From: Petaurus breviceps papuanus
Lineage: Eukaryota > Chordata > Mammalia > Diprotodontia > Petauridae
Reading direction: 5' to 3'
Length of the DNA: 64,000 bases
NCBI GenBank assembly: GCA_028583685.1
Contig: JAMXIF010000031.1
Location: 5,553,268 to 5,617,267, forward strand
The first letter of the stretch is position 1; every line of letters starts with the position of its first letter. Shown here one piece after another: positions 21,772-33,179 of the stretch. Both the position numbers and the translations under genes were made by a program. The notes below the pieces were generated by a model. The model did no database searches. It was given only the letters and a program-made list of their open reading frames with translations, and had not been told where the DNA came from.

Positions 21772-22198
21772 AAGTCAGTACCCACCCTATTCTAAATATC
21801 ATTCATATTTTCTGTTTAACATGCCATCATTTTTGTACCTGGTTCATAACTTTGGAATTTTCCTTGACTTCTCACTGTCTCACATTGCATATATCCCATC
21901 AATTGGTAAATGTTGCCATTTCTCCTCATATAACATCTCTGACATCTTGCTGTTTTTTTCTGTTTGCAAAGTTATACTATCTCAGTTCAGGCTATTATCA
22001 CTTTTTGCCTGAATTATTGCAATAGTTTTTCTGTTTGGGCTCCCTACCTCAAGTTTCTTATCTCTACAATCCATTCTACCCACTGTTGCCAAAATTACTT
22101 TACTTAGGTACATATCTGAACATGACTTTCCCCTACTCAATCAAATATGGTAGTTTTCTTTGCCTAAAGATTAAAATGTAAATTCCTTTGTTTAGCTT
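21772..22198 (+). repeat. L2 LINE, middle part of the split copy
   Basis: Continues the L2 at 13150-13880 in L2 order: 'ttccttgacttctcactgtctca', 'acatctctgacatc', 'gcctgaattattgcaatag', 'aaaattactttacttagg', 'tactcaatcaaatatgg' (each read near 21855-22150). A further LINE insertion breaks it at about 22199. Confidence 0.72.
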
Positions 22199-22765
22199 TT
22201 TTTAAGTAAGTTTTTATTGATATTTTTACATCACCATAGTTATAGTAAACATCCTGACTCCAACCCTGAGAGACATGCCATATGACAAATAATTTTTTAA
22301 TTTTTTGAAGAGAAAAAAAAAAGCACAGCGTACAATGAATAAGACCTGTATACCTGCCACCTCCATGAAAGGGTGGATTGGAGGTGTCTTCTTGTATCTT
22401 TTCATTTGACTCTGGATTGACCTTTATAATTCCATTATATTTACTTTTTATTTTTGGGTGTGTAGTTGGCTTTTCCATTTACATTGTTATAATTAGTGTG
22501 TTTGTTACCTTCTTGTGTCTGCTTACTTCAGCTTATATCAGTTTACATAGCTTTTTCCATGCTTCCCTGAATTAATCACAGACATTTTTTCTGAGAGCAT
22601 AGGACTATTTCATTGGATTCATGTACTACAGTTTGTTTAGCTATTCCTCAATTGATATGTGTCTGTTTTGTTTCCAATTCTTTACTCTCACAAACAGTGA
22701 ATCATTCTGAAGATAATGGAGTATTGCTGTAAAATCATGATTAACAAGAATGTTCTTGGAATGGT
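22199..22765 (-). repeat. L1-like LINE 3' segment, second family
   Basis: Begins at the left with a T run and 'tttttattgatatttttaca', followed by 'gtgtcttcttgtatctttt', 'tgcttacttcagcttatatc', 'tttgtttagctattcctcaa' and 'tttgtttccaattcttt'. It is parallel to the L1 ORF2 C-terminal end but diverged from the family at 44.4-49.7 kb. Related pieces lie at 27340, 32690 and 61240. Confidence 0.6.
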
Positions 22766-22774
22766 AATTGCAGT

Positions 22775-22930
22775 TAATTGAATTTTCTGGTTAACTACTA
22801 ACTAAATTGTGAACACCTTGAGATCACAGATTGACTATGTCTCCTTTAATATTTTATGACCCTCAATCCCTGGCACTTTGCTCTGTACATAGTAGGTGCT
22901 TTTAATAAGTGCTTGTTGAATTGATTATCT
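22775..22930 (+). repeat. L2 LINE, 3' terminus of the split copy
   Basis: The L2 3' end 'catagtaggtgctttt' plus 'aataagtgcttgttgaattg' closes the copy begun at 13150. Confidence 0.7.
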
Positions 22931-23741
22931 AAGTATCAACCCCAGGAATATTTTTTTTAAGTTTCAACTCCTGATGCTGGAAGTCTTGAGGAATAGCTTA
23001 TACTTCCCCATCGCAACCAATAAAATTTAATGAACATAATTTATTGATGATTGAAAATCATTACAGGCATCAGAATTGTCACTGATTTTGAATTCTTATT
23101 TTCCATGGTTATAGAATACATACATAAAATATAGAAGTCTGTGTACAAAACCCAGGAGATTTCATGGTATTCTTTCTTCTTCTCTTTTCCCTTCCTTTGC
23201 CCCACCCCTTTCCACCAAATACCTTCTATTTCATTGTTTTCTAAGGAATTGTTTCTTTCCTTTACAAAGTTGAATGCAAGAAAAAAAATTAATGAACCGT
23301 GTTCCATTTATGCTCTACTCTATAGTAAGTTTCTTCAAAAATTCAGAGGCTACATCTATCTGCATTAGGTCTCTGACATAGAAGTTTCAAGACAGATAGA
23401 ATGACTGACTCTTTGGCAAATTATAGGGCTAAGGGTAGCATCTTTTGCCCATTTTACTTTTCTAAATGGTCAAATTTATCATCTCTAAACCAATGTTATG
23501 ACTTGAAAGAAATTTCTGTCTAAAAGGACTAGGGAAGAAAGATAAAATGTGATAGAAAATTATGCAAATGTATCAAATAGAATAATATATGAAGGAGAAT
23601 TGATAGCCAATAATGAAAGATAGCATTTTTCAAGTAATAAAATGCTTAAACTGACCTTGGTAAATTTGGAAGTAAATAAAGTTTCTTTGGGGTAAATTTC
23701 TGTTTTCTTTCCAGATCCTTTCTCTGTTTTTTTTTTAGTTA
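22931..23741. other. Unrecognised sequence
   Basis: Overlapping open frames of 75-88 codons on both strands (23041-23368) follow a pyrimidine-rich stretch. I do not recognise them and see no coding bias. Confidence 0.35.
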
Positions 23742-23855
23742 ATTTCCTCATTTGTAAAATGGGAATAATAATAGCACAAGTTTCCTGGGTGTTTGCAAAG
23801 ATCACATATAGTAATGTATATAAAGTGCTTTACAAATGCTAAAGCTATTTAAGTT
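23742..23855 (+). repeat. MIR/MON1-type SINE tail
   Basis: 'cctcatttgtaaaatggg', 'aataatagcacaag', 'aaagtgctttacaaatgc'. Confidence 0.58.
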
Positions 23856-23877
23856 TGAGCTATCCTCTGCCTCTCCC

Positions 23878-23942
23878 TAGTCTTCTTCCTCTTCCTCCTC
23901 TTATTCCTCCTTCTCCTCTTCCTCCTCCTCCTCTTCCTTCTA
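23878..23942. repeat. (TTC/TCC)n pyrimidine tract
   Basis: About 65 bp, almost purely C and T on the plus strand, a candidate triplex-forming mirror tract. Confidence 0.9.
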
Positions 23943-24724
23943 GTACCTTGCCAAATGAATGAGGGCAATCTATTAAATCAATTCCAACTAATATGCCTAT
24001 GAATGATAATGGCATAATATATTATCCTTGCAAGATTACAATTGCATTTTAAAAGAAGTCTTCAGTTCCTTAAGTAGTGACTCCAGGGATAAAAATTGGG
24101 CAAACCTTTAGGGAAAAATACTTTGGGACTAAGGAAGGACCTATTGGCAGTTGTCACAACACCATATCATTTAAGTGGCATATTTACGTTACCAATAAGA
24201 CTAATCTAACACCACAAAATCTCCTGGATATAGACATCATAGGGCCAATGCAATAGCTAACAGAATTTGCTATCATGACTTAATGGCATGTATTTTTTGT
24301 TAGTTTCTTTGAAATTTTACCATCACAGCCCAACAATTTGAAATAACTGGAGATACATCTTATTTCCACAAACATCTGAAGAGACTGGCTTTGTCTCTTG
24401 TTACTTAAAATTAGGTATTAGCAAATATGTTATAGTCACATAATACTAGTGTTACAGTGTACCTTGGGAATGAGGAAGATATAGCAAATAGGAGTGACAA
24501 CTTGTGCTTCAGTGAGGCAGAAGTTATAATGAAATACATAGCACTTTAGGCAGAAGAAATAACCCTGTGCCCTATAATATCATGCTTGTTGTAGACTGAT
24601 TCGGCCCTATTTTTGCCTAGACTATATGTAGACTTATAGAGTTTTCCTCTACTGAGCATTATCACTCCAAAACAATGGATTCATATGAAAGGACTGTGTT
24701 GCTAACAAACAGGAAGGGATCAGA
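23943..24724. other. Unrecognised sequence
   Basis: No repeat or gene signal was recognised. Confidence 0.35.
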
Positions 24725-24750
24725 AGAAAAAAAGAAAGAAAGAAAGAAAA
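24725..24750. repeat. (GAAA)n microsatellite
   Basis: AAAG/GAAA units. Confidence 0.9.
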
Positions 24751-25599
24751 GTTTCCTGAGCTTTAGTAAGGTTTGATAGATAGTATTAGAAGATAGTACA
24801 GTTAGGCTGTGGGTCAGAATGCTGTACTCATCCGTTCTGGAGAGTGAGTCAGCCTATCTTCTAAAATGGAGTGACATTCAACCATCCAAGCACATTAAAA
24901 TAGGGCTTCAACAATTAGCATTTTAATCTGGCCCATTATTCTGGGGGAATCGGATAATCATGTAGGGATGTTCAAGGGGAGAAGAAGAAGGAACTTGGGT
25001 TGAAGCAGGGTAGCTTGAATGCCTTGTTCTTGGATTTGTAGATGCCTGCCTTTCTTTGTGCATACTAGTGTGCATATGATATGCTAGAGTAGGCAGGCCA
25101 TCCTTGGTAAAGAGTAGATGGCTTATGATTTTGCTCAGGGTGTTGTCTACCCATGGATAAGTTGAGATATAGTGTCTGTACATAGTTGGCAGCATTCCAG
25201 AGTAGTCTTTAGTAATGCAATGTATTCAGGTTCACAGGATACCTTTCAGTTTGATAATCCCTGTCTAAGCTTATTTCTATAAATATGGTATGACCAGTTG
25301 AGGGCCAAGAGAGTGACAGATGGGATCAGGGAGAAGGAAAATGTCAATGACATATTCAGGACTGGCCCCAGGAAAAGTTGAAAAGTTTGGTTCATTCTTA
25401 TTTTTCCTAACCACTTTTTTCCTGTTTCTTGTCATTTTTTCCTTCTTCCTCCCAAAATATGTTCTGTTTCCTGATAGTCCCAGAAAAGGTGTTAAGGAAT
25501 ACCTAGTAAGGTTTCACCATGCTCAGGAGTATAGGAATTTATCAGGGAGTTCTGGAAGAATAAAGAGGTTTTAGCATTCACAGTAGAGAAGCTAAACTA
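24751..25599. other. Unrecognised; 90-codon minus-strand frame inside
   Basis: The minus-strand frame at 24923-25195 starts 'MLPTMYRHYISTYPWVDNTL'. It has an ordinary amino-acid mix but no domain I know and no splice or promoter context. A plus-strand frame at 25320-25574 has one hydrophobic stretch. I treat both as chance or very old remnants. Confidence 0.35.
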
Positions 25600-25837
25600 T
25601 AATTCAGTAATGGTTTGTTGTGGAATTGAATCATTCTCTTTGTGACTCTATTTGGGATTTTTCTGGCAGATACCATTTCCTTCCCCAGCTCATTTTACTG
25701 ATGAGGAAACTGAGGTAAACATGGTTAAATGACTTGCCCAGGGTCACACAGCTAATAAGGATTTGAGGCTGGATTTAAACTCAGATTTTACTGACTCCAG
25801 GTCAGGTGCTCTAGCTCCTATGCCACCTAACTGCCCC
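25600..25837 (-). repeat. SINE-C (tRNA-core-RTE type)
   Basis: Reverse-oriented: RTE-like tail 'tttgtgactctatttggg', then 'ccatttccttccccagctca', core 'gacttgcccagggtcacac', and head 'atgccacctaactgcccc'. It is better preserved than the copy at 11140. Confidence 0.82.
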
Positions 25838-26224
25838 TCAAGAATGATTGTTGGAAGGATTAACATCACAGGCCAGAAAAGGATAATCATCCCCCATGTA
25901 CCTAATTATAGAGACACCTCTGTGCCCCTTCCATGTTTAAATATCCTTGTCACTGATTGTAACCTTAGGGATAACCTTTAATTGATTTTCCTATCTGTGT
26001 TCTTCCCAGCCTTGATATGTCATATATGTAGTCACAAAGGAGTATTACTCAATTTAGATTTCTTAGACCCTTCACATAGAACCTCCTGTCTCACCATCCT
26101 CTAAGGATCAGAAACTTGATAGGAGAAAAGTTGTAAATATTAAACATCTTCTGCAGGTGAGATATGGTCCCTCTGTTAATGAAAATCTAGTGTAATTTAG
26201 AGCCACATTTGCTTAATTAGGCCT
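25838..26224. other. Unrecognised sequence
   Basis: Nothing was recognised. Confidence 0.35.
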
Positions 26225-26620
26225 AATAGAATTGCAGAGCCAGCAGGGACTTGAATAACCATGTAATTTAGTTGGCACCTCACCAGTAATACCCTGTACA
26301 TATTGACCAATGGCCATCCAGACTTTGCTTGCAGACTTAGAACATTATGATGTCCACAAACTCATTCCACTCATTGAAAGCTCTGGTCCTTAGGAGTTTT
26401 ATGGTTTTTTTTTTTCTTATTGGAGGGGGGAAGGTAGGGCAATTGGGGTTAAGTGACTTGCCCAAGGTCACACAGCTAGTTTTGTCTTAAGTGTCCGAGG
26501 CTGGATTTGAACTCAGGTGCTCTTGACTCTCTATTCACTGTCATTAGGAGTTTTTATCTTCCTTTCTACAACTTCTACACATTGCCCCAAATTCTGCTCT
26601 GACCAGTTGATGGATCTGTA
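26225..26620. repeat. CR1-like relic split by SINE-A
   Basis: 'ccatccagactttgcttgcagac', 'ctcattccactcattg', then after the SINE 'tctacaacttctacacattg' and 'ccaaattctgctctgacc'. These correspond in order to a widespread amniote CR1/L3-type 3' region. The strand of the parent element is not certain. Confidence 0.5.
26404..26543 (-). repeat. SINE-A, 5'-shortened, with target duplication
   Basis: T run, then 'ggcaattggggttaagtgac', ending at 'ctctattcactg', so the tRNA-type head is incomplete. The direct repeat 'ttaggagtttt' lies at 26390-26400 and 26544-26554. Confidence 0.88.
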
Positions 26621-27154
26621 GCGTCAATCAATGGGAATTTACTTCCTTCACATAGTAGAGAGAGCAAACTGTCTAGGGCTTCTGCAATTCTACTCTGTGC
26701 CTGGTTCTTTTTATTTTTTAATGCTTCTCTTCGGCCTTTAAAACCTCCTTCATCTCCTCCACGTGAGTCCTCTCTTTTAACAGCAGTAGGAATCAAAACA
26801 ACCATTACCACCATTACCAAAACCACCCAAAAGAAGACTGTGTACATTTCTCCTCCTGTCTTCTTCTACCGCTCTATTAAGAGGACAGAAGGGTGTCATT
26901 ATTTCTTCTCTCATTTTAAGATTATAATTTCAATTAATCTGAGTTTAGCCGACTTTTGCTGTTGTTTTCATTTATATTGTCATCATTAGTGCCTTTTCTT
27001 TATACTTAACTGTATCAGTTCGTATATATCTTACTTTTTACCTTTGTTCCTCTTATTTGTTATTTATAACAGTGTAGTAGTAAAAACTCATGTGTTTTTT
27101 TTTTTAATATCAGTATTCTTCTAGGAATGGTAAAACACAATGAAAAAAGAGCAA
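26621..27154. other. Unrecognised; 90-codon minus-strand frame
   Basis: The minus-strand frame at 26575-26847 begins with a Val-rich hydrophobic run ('VFFWVVLVMVVMVV') followed by a charged Gly/Arg/Glu stretch. Its 3' part overlaps the CR1-like relic, which argues against a gene. Confidence 0.35.
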
Positions 27155-27335
27155 ATCCTAGAGACAGGAAAACTAGGATTTAAATCCTACTATGTGACCC
27201 TGGGGCAAATCACTTCTCATTGATTAAGGAAACTCTTTGAAATTATAAGCTACAGAAAAGGTGCCAAATTGCATTAGATGACTGAATTTCTTCACCTGGG
27301 AGATTACTATATGAATTAAGAGGCAGATCACTTTC
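27155..27335 (+). repeat. MAR1-type SINE, diverged
   Basis: 'aactaggatttaaatcctac', 'ctatgtgaccctggggcaaa', then the MAR1-like tail 'ttataagctacagaaaaggtgcc' and 'tcttcacctgggagattac' (read in pieces). Confidence 0.58.
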
Positions 27336-27339
27336 TTAT

Positions 27340-27790
27340 CCCTATACTTCAGTAATATTCCATTATACTTTCATATCACATTTCTTCAATGAATTTCCAG
27401 TTGATGGGCATCTTTGTCTAGTTTGTTTATTTTTGGTATCCACATAAATGTGTTACAAATGTTTTAGTATATTGGGGATCTTTTTTTTTTCTATAATCAC
27501 CTTGCTTGAGCTATATTTCCATGAATAGAATTCCTGGGTCACTCAATTTAGTAAGTTTTCTCTCGTATTTCAAGACTGGGTTTTAGAAGTCACAGCTCTC
27601 ATAGCAGTTTCTTTGGGTACTTTTCTTCCCAAAGTCCCTCCATCACTATCTCCGTCTTGTATAATCATTTGGTGGGTTTCAGGTGACGCCCAGAATTGTT
27701 TTATTTTGCATTTTTCCTTAAAATTTCATGATTCATACTATAACACCTGGTTATCCATATATTCTCTTTCACTTTTATTATAAAATCAGT
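27340..27790 (-). repeat. L1-like LINE 3' segment, second family
   Basis: 'cagtaatattccattatact', 'ccagttgatgggcatc', 'gaattcctgggtcactcaa', 'ttattttgcatttttcctta': antisense C-terminal ORF2 of an L1-like family, old and patchy. Confidence 0.5.
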
Positions 27791-28256
27791 CCACCTTTTC
27801 CATTCATACACTAACATCGATGTCTTTTGTGTCACTTCATAGACATGCCATCTTTGATAATATTTTACTGCCTACTTCAACATGGTATGCATCTTTCTTT
27901 TTTCCTTTGGATCACCTGTAACTAGGATTCTTCTAAGGTCGTGATCTTCTGCAACTGACAGTTATTTAGCAACTCCAGAAGAAAACAGTCAAGATAGGGA
28001 TTGGACCTGAGGTTCCATTATCATAAGGAATTCCTACTTAAGGAAACTCTATTGGTGCAAGTCAGCACATTCTCTATACTTTATATAGATTATTGCCTAG
28101 AGCATTTAGAAGTCAAATGATCTTTCCAGGGTTGGAGAGCCAGTTTATATCATAGGCAAGAATCTATCTCCCTCAGATATTCTTTGTTCTATGGGCAACT
28201 CAATCTATTCCAATATGATGACTCCAGAAGAATATTAGTGTTAAAAAAATGGATTT
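27791..28256. other. Unrecognised sequence
   Basis: Nothing was recognised. Confidence 0.35.
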
Positions 28257-29385
28257 TGAGGGGGTGCAGATCCAAAATGTCAGAGAAATCACTCAGGTGA
28301 ACTCTCCCAACATTCTCCTCTAATCAACTAAATTCATGCCTCAAATCAAATTCTGTAGTGGCAGAACCAAAGAAGATCATAATGATGCATTCTTCCAGCC
28401 CAAGACAACTTGGGAGATTAGAAGAGATCTGTGACTAGGGGGTGGAGTCTGACATGGAGCCTATGTTTATGCATTACATGTGTTGGGACTTGGTGATGAC
28501 AACAGAAGCAGCAGCTTCAGGAACTCTCAAACCAAAGATGGTAAAGGAATCTGGCAACTGGTCAAAAAGAGATTATTGGGGCCCCCAGTGCTAGCATTGG
28601 ATGTAGGACTGGACCCTGTTTGGCAACTCCTTTGCCTATACCCAATTCCAGGAGACTGAGTAACAGTCCAAGGGCAGAGAGAAGCACTTTTGATCACAAG
28701 GGACCAGGGTCCCCATGGAACAGTATTGATTCTGGTGCCCAGAGACCTGGGGTTCTGGGGAGTAGTTTCACTTCCAATGACAAGGGATCAGGGACCTTGA
28801 AGAGCAATATTAATTGGAATCCCAAGGTATCAGGGGGCCTTCCTGGGTAAGGACCAGAGCACAGACAAAAGAGAATAGTGACTACCTTTCCCTAGGTCAT
28901 GTTACCTAGGAAACCTGAGGACCAGCTCTGAAAACAGCAGCACAAAAAGCCTACAGCTTGGAATAATACCCTTTTGCCCCTAGTGTTAGGAACAGAGACC
29001 AACTTTAACTTTAACATAATTTAAAGTCAAGAAATATGCTGGAAAATGAGCGGGCAATACAAAAATAACCTGGTCATAAAAATGTATTAGGATGACAGGA
29101 AAGATCAAGAAACAAATTCGGAAGAAAATAATGCCAAAACAAAACATTAGACCAAGAGGTCCAGTAAGAATATCTTGAAGATCTTAAAAAAATGATTCTC
29201 AAAATCAAATAAGCATGATGGAGGGGAAAATTGGGAAAGCAATGAGAGTGAGAGAAGGAAATTATAAAGACACAATTAATATCTTTTAAAGAAGGAATGA
29301 GATGATAACCTTAAAAAACAGAATTCACCATGTGGTAAAAGAGGTAAAAACTTCATTGTTGAATATAACTCCTTAAAAAGCAGAA

Positions 29386-29679
29386 TTGGCCAAGAGAAAA
29401 AAAGATGCACATAAAACGTGCTCAAGAAAATATTTTTTTAAATTAGAATTGGGTAACTGGAAGCAAATGATTTCATGGGACAGTAAGAAACAAAACAAAG
29501 TCAAAAGAATGAAGAAAATCAAAGAAATTGTGAAATATTTCATTGGAAAAACAATTGACCTGCAAAATAGATGGAGAAGAGATAATTTAAGAATTTCTGG
29601 CTGCCTTAAAGCCATGATCAAAGAACCAAAACATCAGATTTCAAGAAATTATCAAGGAAAATCTACCTTGATATCCTAG
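29386..29679 (+). pseudogene. L1 ORF1 fragment of the mosaic L1
   Basis: A 97-codon frame with 'IVKYFIGKTIDLQNRWRRDN' followed by 'LRISGCLKAMIKEP', equivalent to the ORF1p motif 'DLENRSRRxNLRIxGL' at the coiled-coil/RRM boundary. Upstream and downstream parts are out of frame. Confidence 0.75.
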
Positions 29680-31034
29680 AACCAAAGGTTAAAATAAAAA
29701 CTGAAAGAATCTGCTGATCACCTCCAGAAAGAGATCCCCAAATGAAAACTCCCAGAAATATCATAGCCAAATTCCAATGCACTTAGGTCAAAGATAAAAT
29801 ACATCAAGCCACCATAAAGAAACTATTCAGATATCATGGAACTATAATCAGGACCATACAAGATTTAGCATTTACCATGTTAAAGAAATAGAAGACTTGG
29901 AATATGGTATTCAGGAAGGCAAAAGAGCTAGCATTACAATCAAGAATAACCTACCCAATAAAATAGTATATCCTTCAGGGAAAAAATAGATATTTAATGA
30001 AATAGAAGACTTTCAGGCATTGCTGATGAAAAGTCCATGTCTGAATAGAACATTTGATTTTCAGATAGAAGACTCAAGAGTAGCATAAAAAGATAAACAT
30101 GAAAGAGAAATCATAAGGGACTCAATAAGGTTAAACCCTTTACATTTATAAATGAGAAAATGATGCATACATCTCCTAAGAACCTTATGATAATTAGGGC
30201 AGAAGCACTAAAAATTTTAGAGGAAGAGAAGGATAAAAAGAGAGAGAGAAAGATAAACAGAAGAAAATCTGTTGGAAGAAAATATATAGTTAAAAATAAT
30301 AACCCTAAATATGAATAGTTCTTTCATAAAATAGAATTAGAAAGTAAAATAGATTAGAAACCAGAATCCTACAATATGTTGTTTTACAAAAAATCCCAAA
30401 AACACATAGTAAAAATAAGGTGTGGAAGTAGAACCTATTATGCTTCAGCTAAAGTAAAAACCATAAGGATAACAGTCATGATCTCAAAACAAAAACAAAA
30501 ATAGACCTAACTAAAAGGGATAAGCAGAAAAGTCACATCTTGTTAAAAGACACCATAAACAATGAAATGTAATATAAATACTAAACATATATGCACGAAA
30601 TGGCATATCATCCAAATTTTTAAACAAAAAGTCAAATGAATTATAGAAGGAAATAGACAATAGAACTGTACTAATTGGGAACCTCAAATTTCCCTTCCCA
30701 GAGCTAAATAAATCCAACCATATAATAAATAAGAAAGAAGTTAAGGAGATTAATAGAATCTTAGAAAAATAGGTATGATAAATTTCTGGAAAAAATTGAA
30801 TGGGAATAGAAAGGTTCATACCTTTGTTCTCTATTGTACATAGTACCCTCACAAAAATGGGCTATCCCTTTTCAGAAGATAATTTTTAAAATTACATTCA
30901 ATAAAGGGCTGTAGAAGCATTGATTAAAAACTAATTACAAACAAAATAATCCAATCCTAAAGAATGAGTGGGTCAAAGAACAAATCCTAGAAGCATCAAT
31001 AATTTAATTAAAGAAAATGACAAAAATGAGACAA

Positions 31035-31151
31035 CATGCCACAATCTACAGTTGAATTGTTTATATTCCTACTTAGAAAGATGTTATTTGTAACTTAGGA
31101 GACCTTTCTCAGTATTAGGGTAGTTGGAGGGAATACACATACACACATATG

Positions 31152-31197
<46 letters not shown>

Positions 31198-31920
31198 TAT
31201 GTGTGTGTGTGCGTGTATATATGTGTGAGTATATATTTTTTAAAACAATAGATAGGAAGAGGGAAAAAGTAAGAGGGAATGAATGAACCTTACTCTCATT
31301 GGATTTGGCTTAAGGAAGGAATAATATATACATTCAATTGGGTATGGAAATCTACCTTACCCTACAGGAAAGTAGGGGAAGAGGGGATTAAGAGGGTGGG
31401 GATGATAGAAGGGAGGGCAGATAGGGGGAGGTGGTAATCAAAAGCAAACACTTTTGAGGAGGGACAGGGTCAAAGGAAAGAATAGAATAAATGGGGACAG
31501 GATAGGCTGGAGGGAAATATAGTTAGTCTTTCACAACAACATCACTATTCTGGAAGTTTTTTGCATGACTACATATGTAAAACCTATATTGAATTGCTTG
31601 CTTTCTCAATGAGGGTGGGTGGGGAGGGAGGAAGGGAGACAATTTGGAACTCAAAGTTTTCAAAATGAATATTAAAAATTTCTTCTACATACAACTGGGA
31701 AATAAGATATACAAGTAATGGGATATAGAAATCTATCTTGCGCTACAGGAAAAGAGAAGGGGAAGAGGATAAGAGAAAGGGGAGTGATAAAAGGGAGGAT
31801 AGATTGAGGGAAGGGGTAATCAGAAAGCAAGTCATCCTGGGGTGAGGGAAGGGGAGAACTAGGGAGAAAATTTGGAACTCAAAATATTGTGGAAGTGAAA
31901 TTTGAAAACTAAAAATAAAT
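31035..31920 (+). repeat. HAL1-like 3' segment inside L1 ORF2
   Basis: Matches the tail of the element at 14969-18474 from 'gttgaattgtttat' through 'ttggcttaagga', 'ggaaatatagttagtc', 'tattgaattgctt' to 'aaatttggaactcaaaat' and an A-rich end. Its left end is 5'-truncated. No clear target duplication was found, so insertion with deletion or recombination are both open. Confidence 0.72.
31136..31236. repeat. (TA)n/(GT)n microsatellite
   Basis: A long TA array with TG/CA edges, at the position equivalent to 17036-17145 in the HAL1-like element. Confidence 0.95.
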
Positions 31921-31978
31921 AAGTGAAATCAAGAATGAAAGAAAAATAAATGGAATCTGTCTAAAACCAAGATCAAGC

Positions 31979-32167
31979 ATGATCTCTAATGGGGAGAAAT
32001 TGGAAACCTTCCCAATAAGATCAGGAATGAAGCAAGCTTACGCATCATCACCATTATTAACTATGGAAATGAAACAAGAAAAAAATTTTAGGAATAAGCA
32101 TAAGGAACTAGGAAACAAAATCATTACTCATTACAGATTATATGATGGTATACTTAGAGAACACTAG
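31979..32167 (+). pseudogene. L1 ORF2 RT fragment
   Basis: 'ISNGEKLETFPIRSGMKQ' followed by 'SPLL' corresponds to the L1 RT stretch 'NGxKLExFPLRSGTRQGCPLSPLL'. The FADD block that should follow is missing from this frame. Diverged and broken. Confidence 0.68.
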
Positions 32168-32689
32168 AGAATCAACTAAAAGCAGTTAAATCAATTAAGA
32201 ACTTTAGCAAAGTTACAGGATATAAAATAAACCCACATAGATAATCAATATTCTTGTATTCTATCAACAAGATCCAGCAGGAAGATATTGAAAGAGAAAT
32301 TCAATTTAAAATAACTGCAGTCAATATTAAATACTTGGGAATCTATATGCCAAGACAAACTTAGGGACCACATGAACACAGTTACAAAGCACTCTTCACA
32401 CAAAGACAGATCTAAACAATTGAAGCTATTAATTTCTCATGGATAAGTTGAGCCAATATAATAAAAATGGCAACTCTAAGTTAATTTACCTATTCAGTAC
32501 CATACATAATTATCCAAAATTACTTTATAGATCTAGAAACTGTAATAAAATTCATCTACAAGAAGATAAGGTCAAGAATATCAAGGGAATCATTGAGAAA
32601 AATGTGCAGGAAGGTCATCATTGTCAACATTTCTCTCAGTATCTTTCCTTTCTCCTTCCAAGAAAACCATTCTATATATAACAAAAATA

Positions 32690-32900
32690 CATATATTTAA
32701 GAAAAAAACCAGCAAAATCTATTGATATATCAGAAAAGTGGAAGTATATGCACTGTTCCACACTTGTGGATCTCCCAATCTAACAAAGAACTGGTGTAAA
32801 GCTGTCTTTTCATATCTCTTCTTTTGATATCTCTTCCAGGCTTGTCTATATAATTTTATGACATTCACTTTTTATAGTTTTGTCACTAGCAATTTATTCA
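32690..32900 (-). repeat. L1-like LINE 3' segment, second family
   Basis: 'gcactgttccacact', 'cttttcatatctcttctttt', 'ataattttatgacattcac' parallel the order in the copy at 22199-22765 and in the recalled consensus. Confidence 0.5.
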
Positions 32901-33179
32901 TTTGGGTTAAACATTGCTCTTTTGCAAGTATCTAGATTTGCCCTTGAAATGGTAATATATTAAGTTACCAACACCAAAGTCTTAATTTGTTGTGAATGAT
33001 ATTGTTCCTGAAAGGAGAGATCTTGAAGTAGAGGATGCTGAATGGGCAGAAAAAGGAACAGAAAGAGCAATTGACAGTATGCCAGTGTTCATTTTACCAA
33101 GTCTGATCCTACTCAGTACCAACTCAGACATCTTTTAAAAAATCTCTTGATAACGTTTTTGATAGTTGGAATTATAATT
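32901..33179. other. Unrecognised sequence
   Basis: Nothing was recognised. Confidence 0.3.

Larger units (their letters stand above)
28257..32625 (+). mobile_element. L1 LINE, mosaic, 3'-incomplete
   Basis: Sense L1: 5' UTR from 28257 ('ccaaaatgtcagagaaatca'), ORF1 remnant about 29170-30110, short inter-ORF region, ORF2 endonuclease part about 30340-31030 (codes like 'GNLKFPFPELNKSN' in broken frames; 'aaaaattgaatgggaataga' at 30792-30811), then a HAL1-like 3' segment at about 31035-31920. RT sequence resumes at about 31925 ('MISNGEKLETFPIRSGMKQA' encoded from 31979) through the thumb region to about 32625. The region between the endonuclease and RT palm is absent where the HAL1-like segment lies. 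No intact ORF survives. Confidence 0.75.

Noticed and set aside
23878-23942. CRISPR-like or other regular array
   Set aside because: A simple C/T tract without spacer-repeat structure. No CRISPR array is present in the window.
24923-25195. 90-codon minus-strand frame with ordinary composition
   Set aside because: No recognisable family, no start context, no neighbouring exons. It could be chance. A protein-level conservation test (dN/dS in other marsupials) would be decisive.
26575-26847. Minus-strand frame with a hydrophobic Val-rich segment
   Set aside because: It overlaps a CR1-like relic at one end and has no support as an exon.
31136-31236. Possible origin or matrix-attachment role for the TA array
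   Set aside because: It is a microsatellite carried by the repeat family (also at 17036), with no further support.
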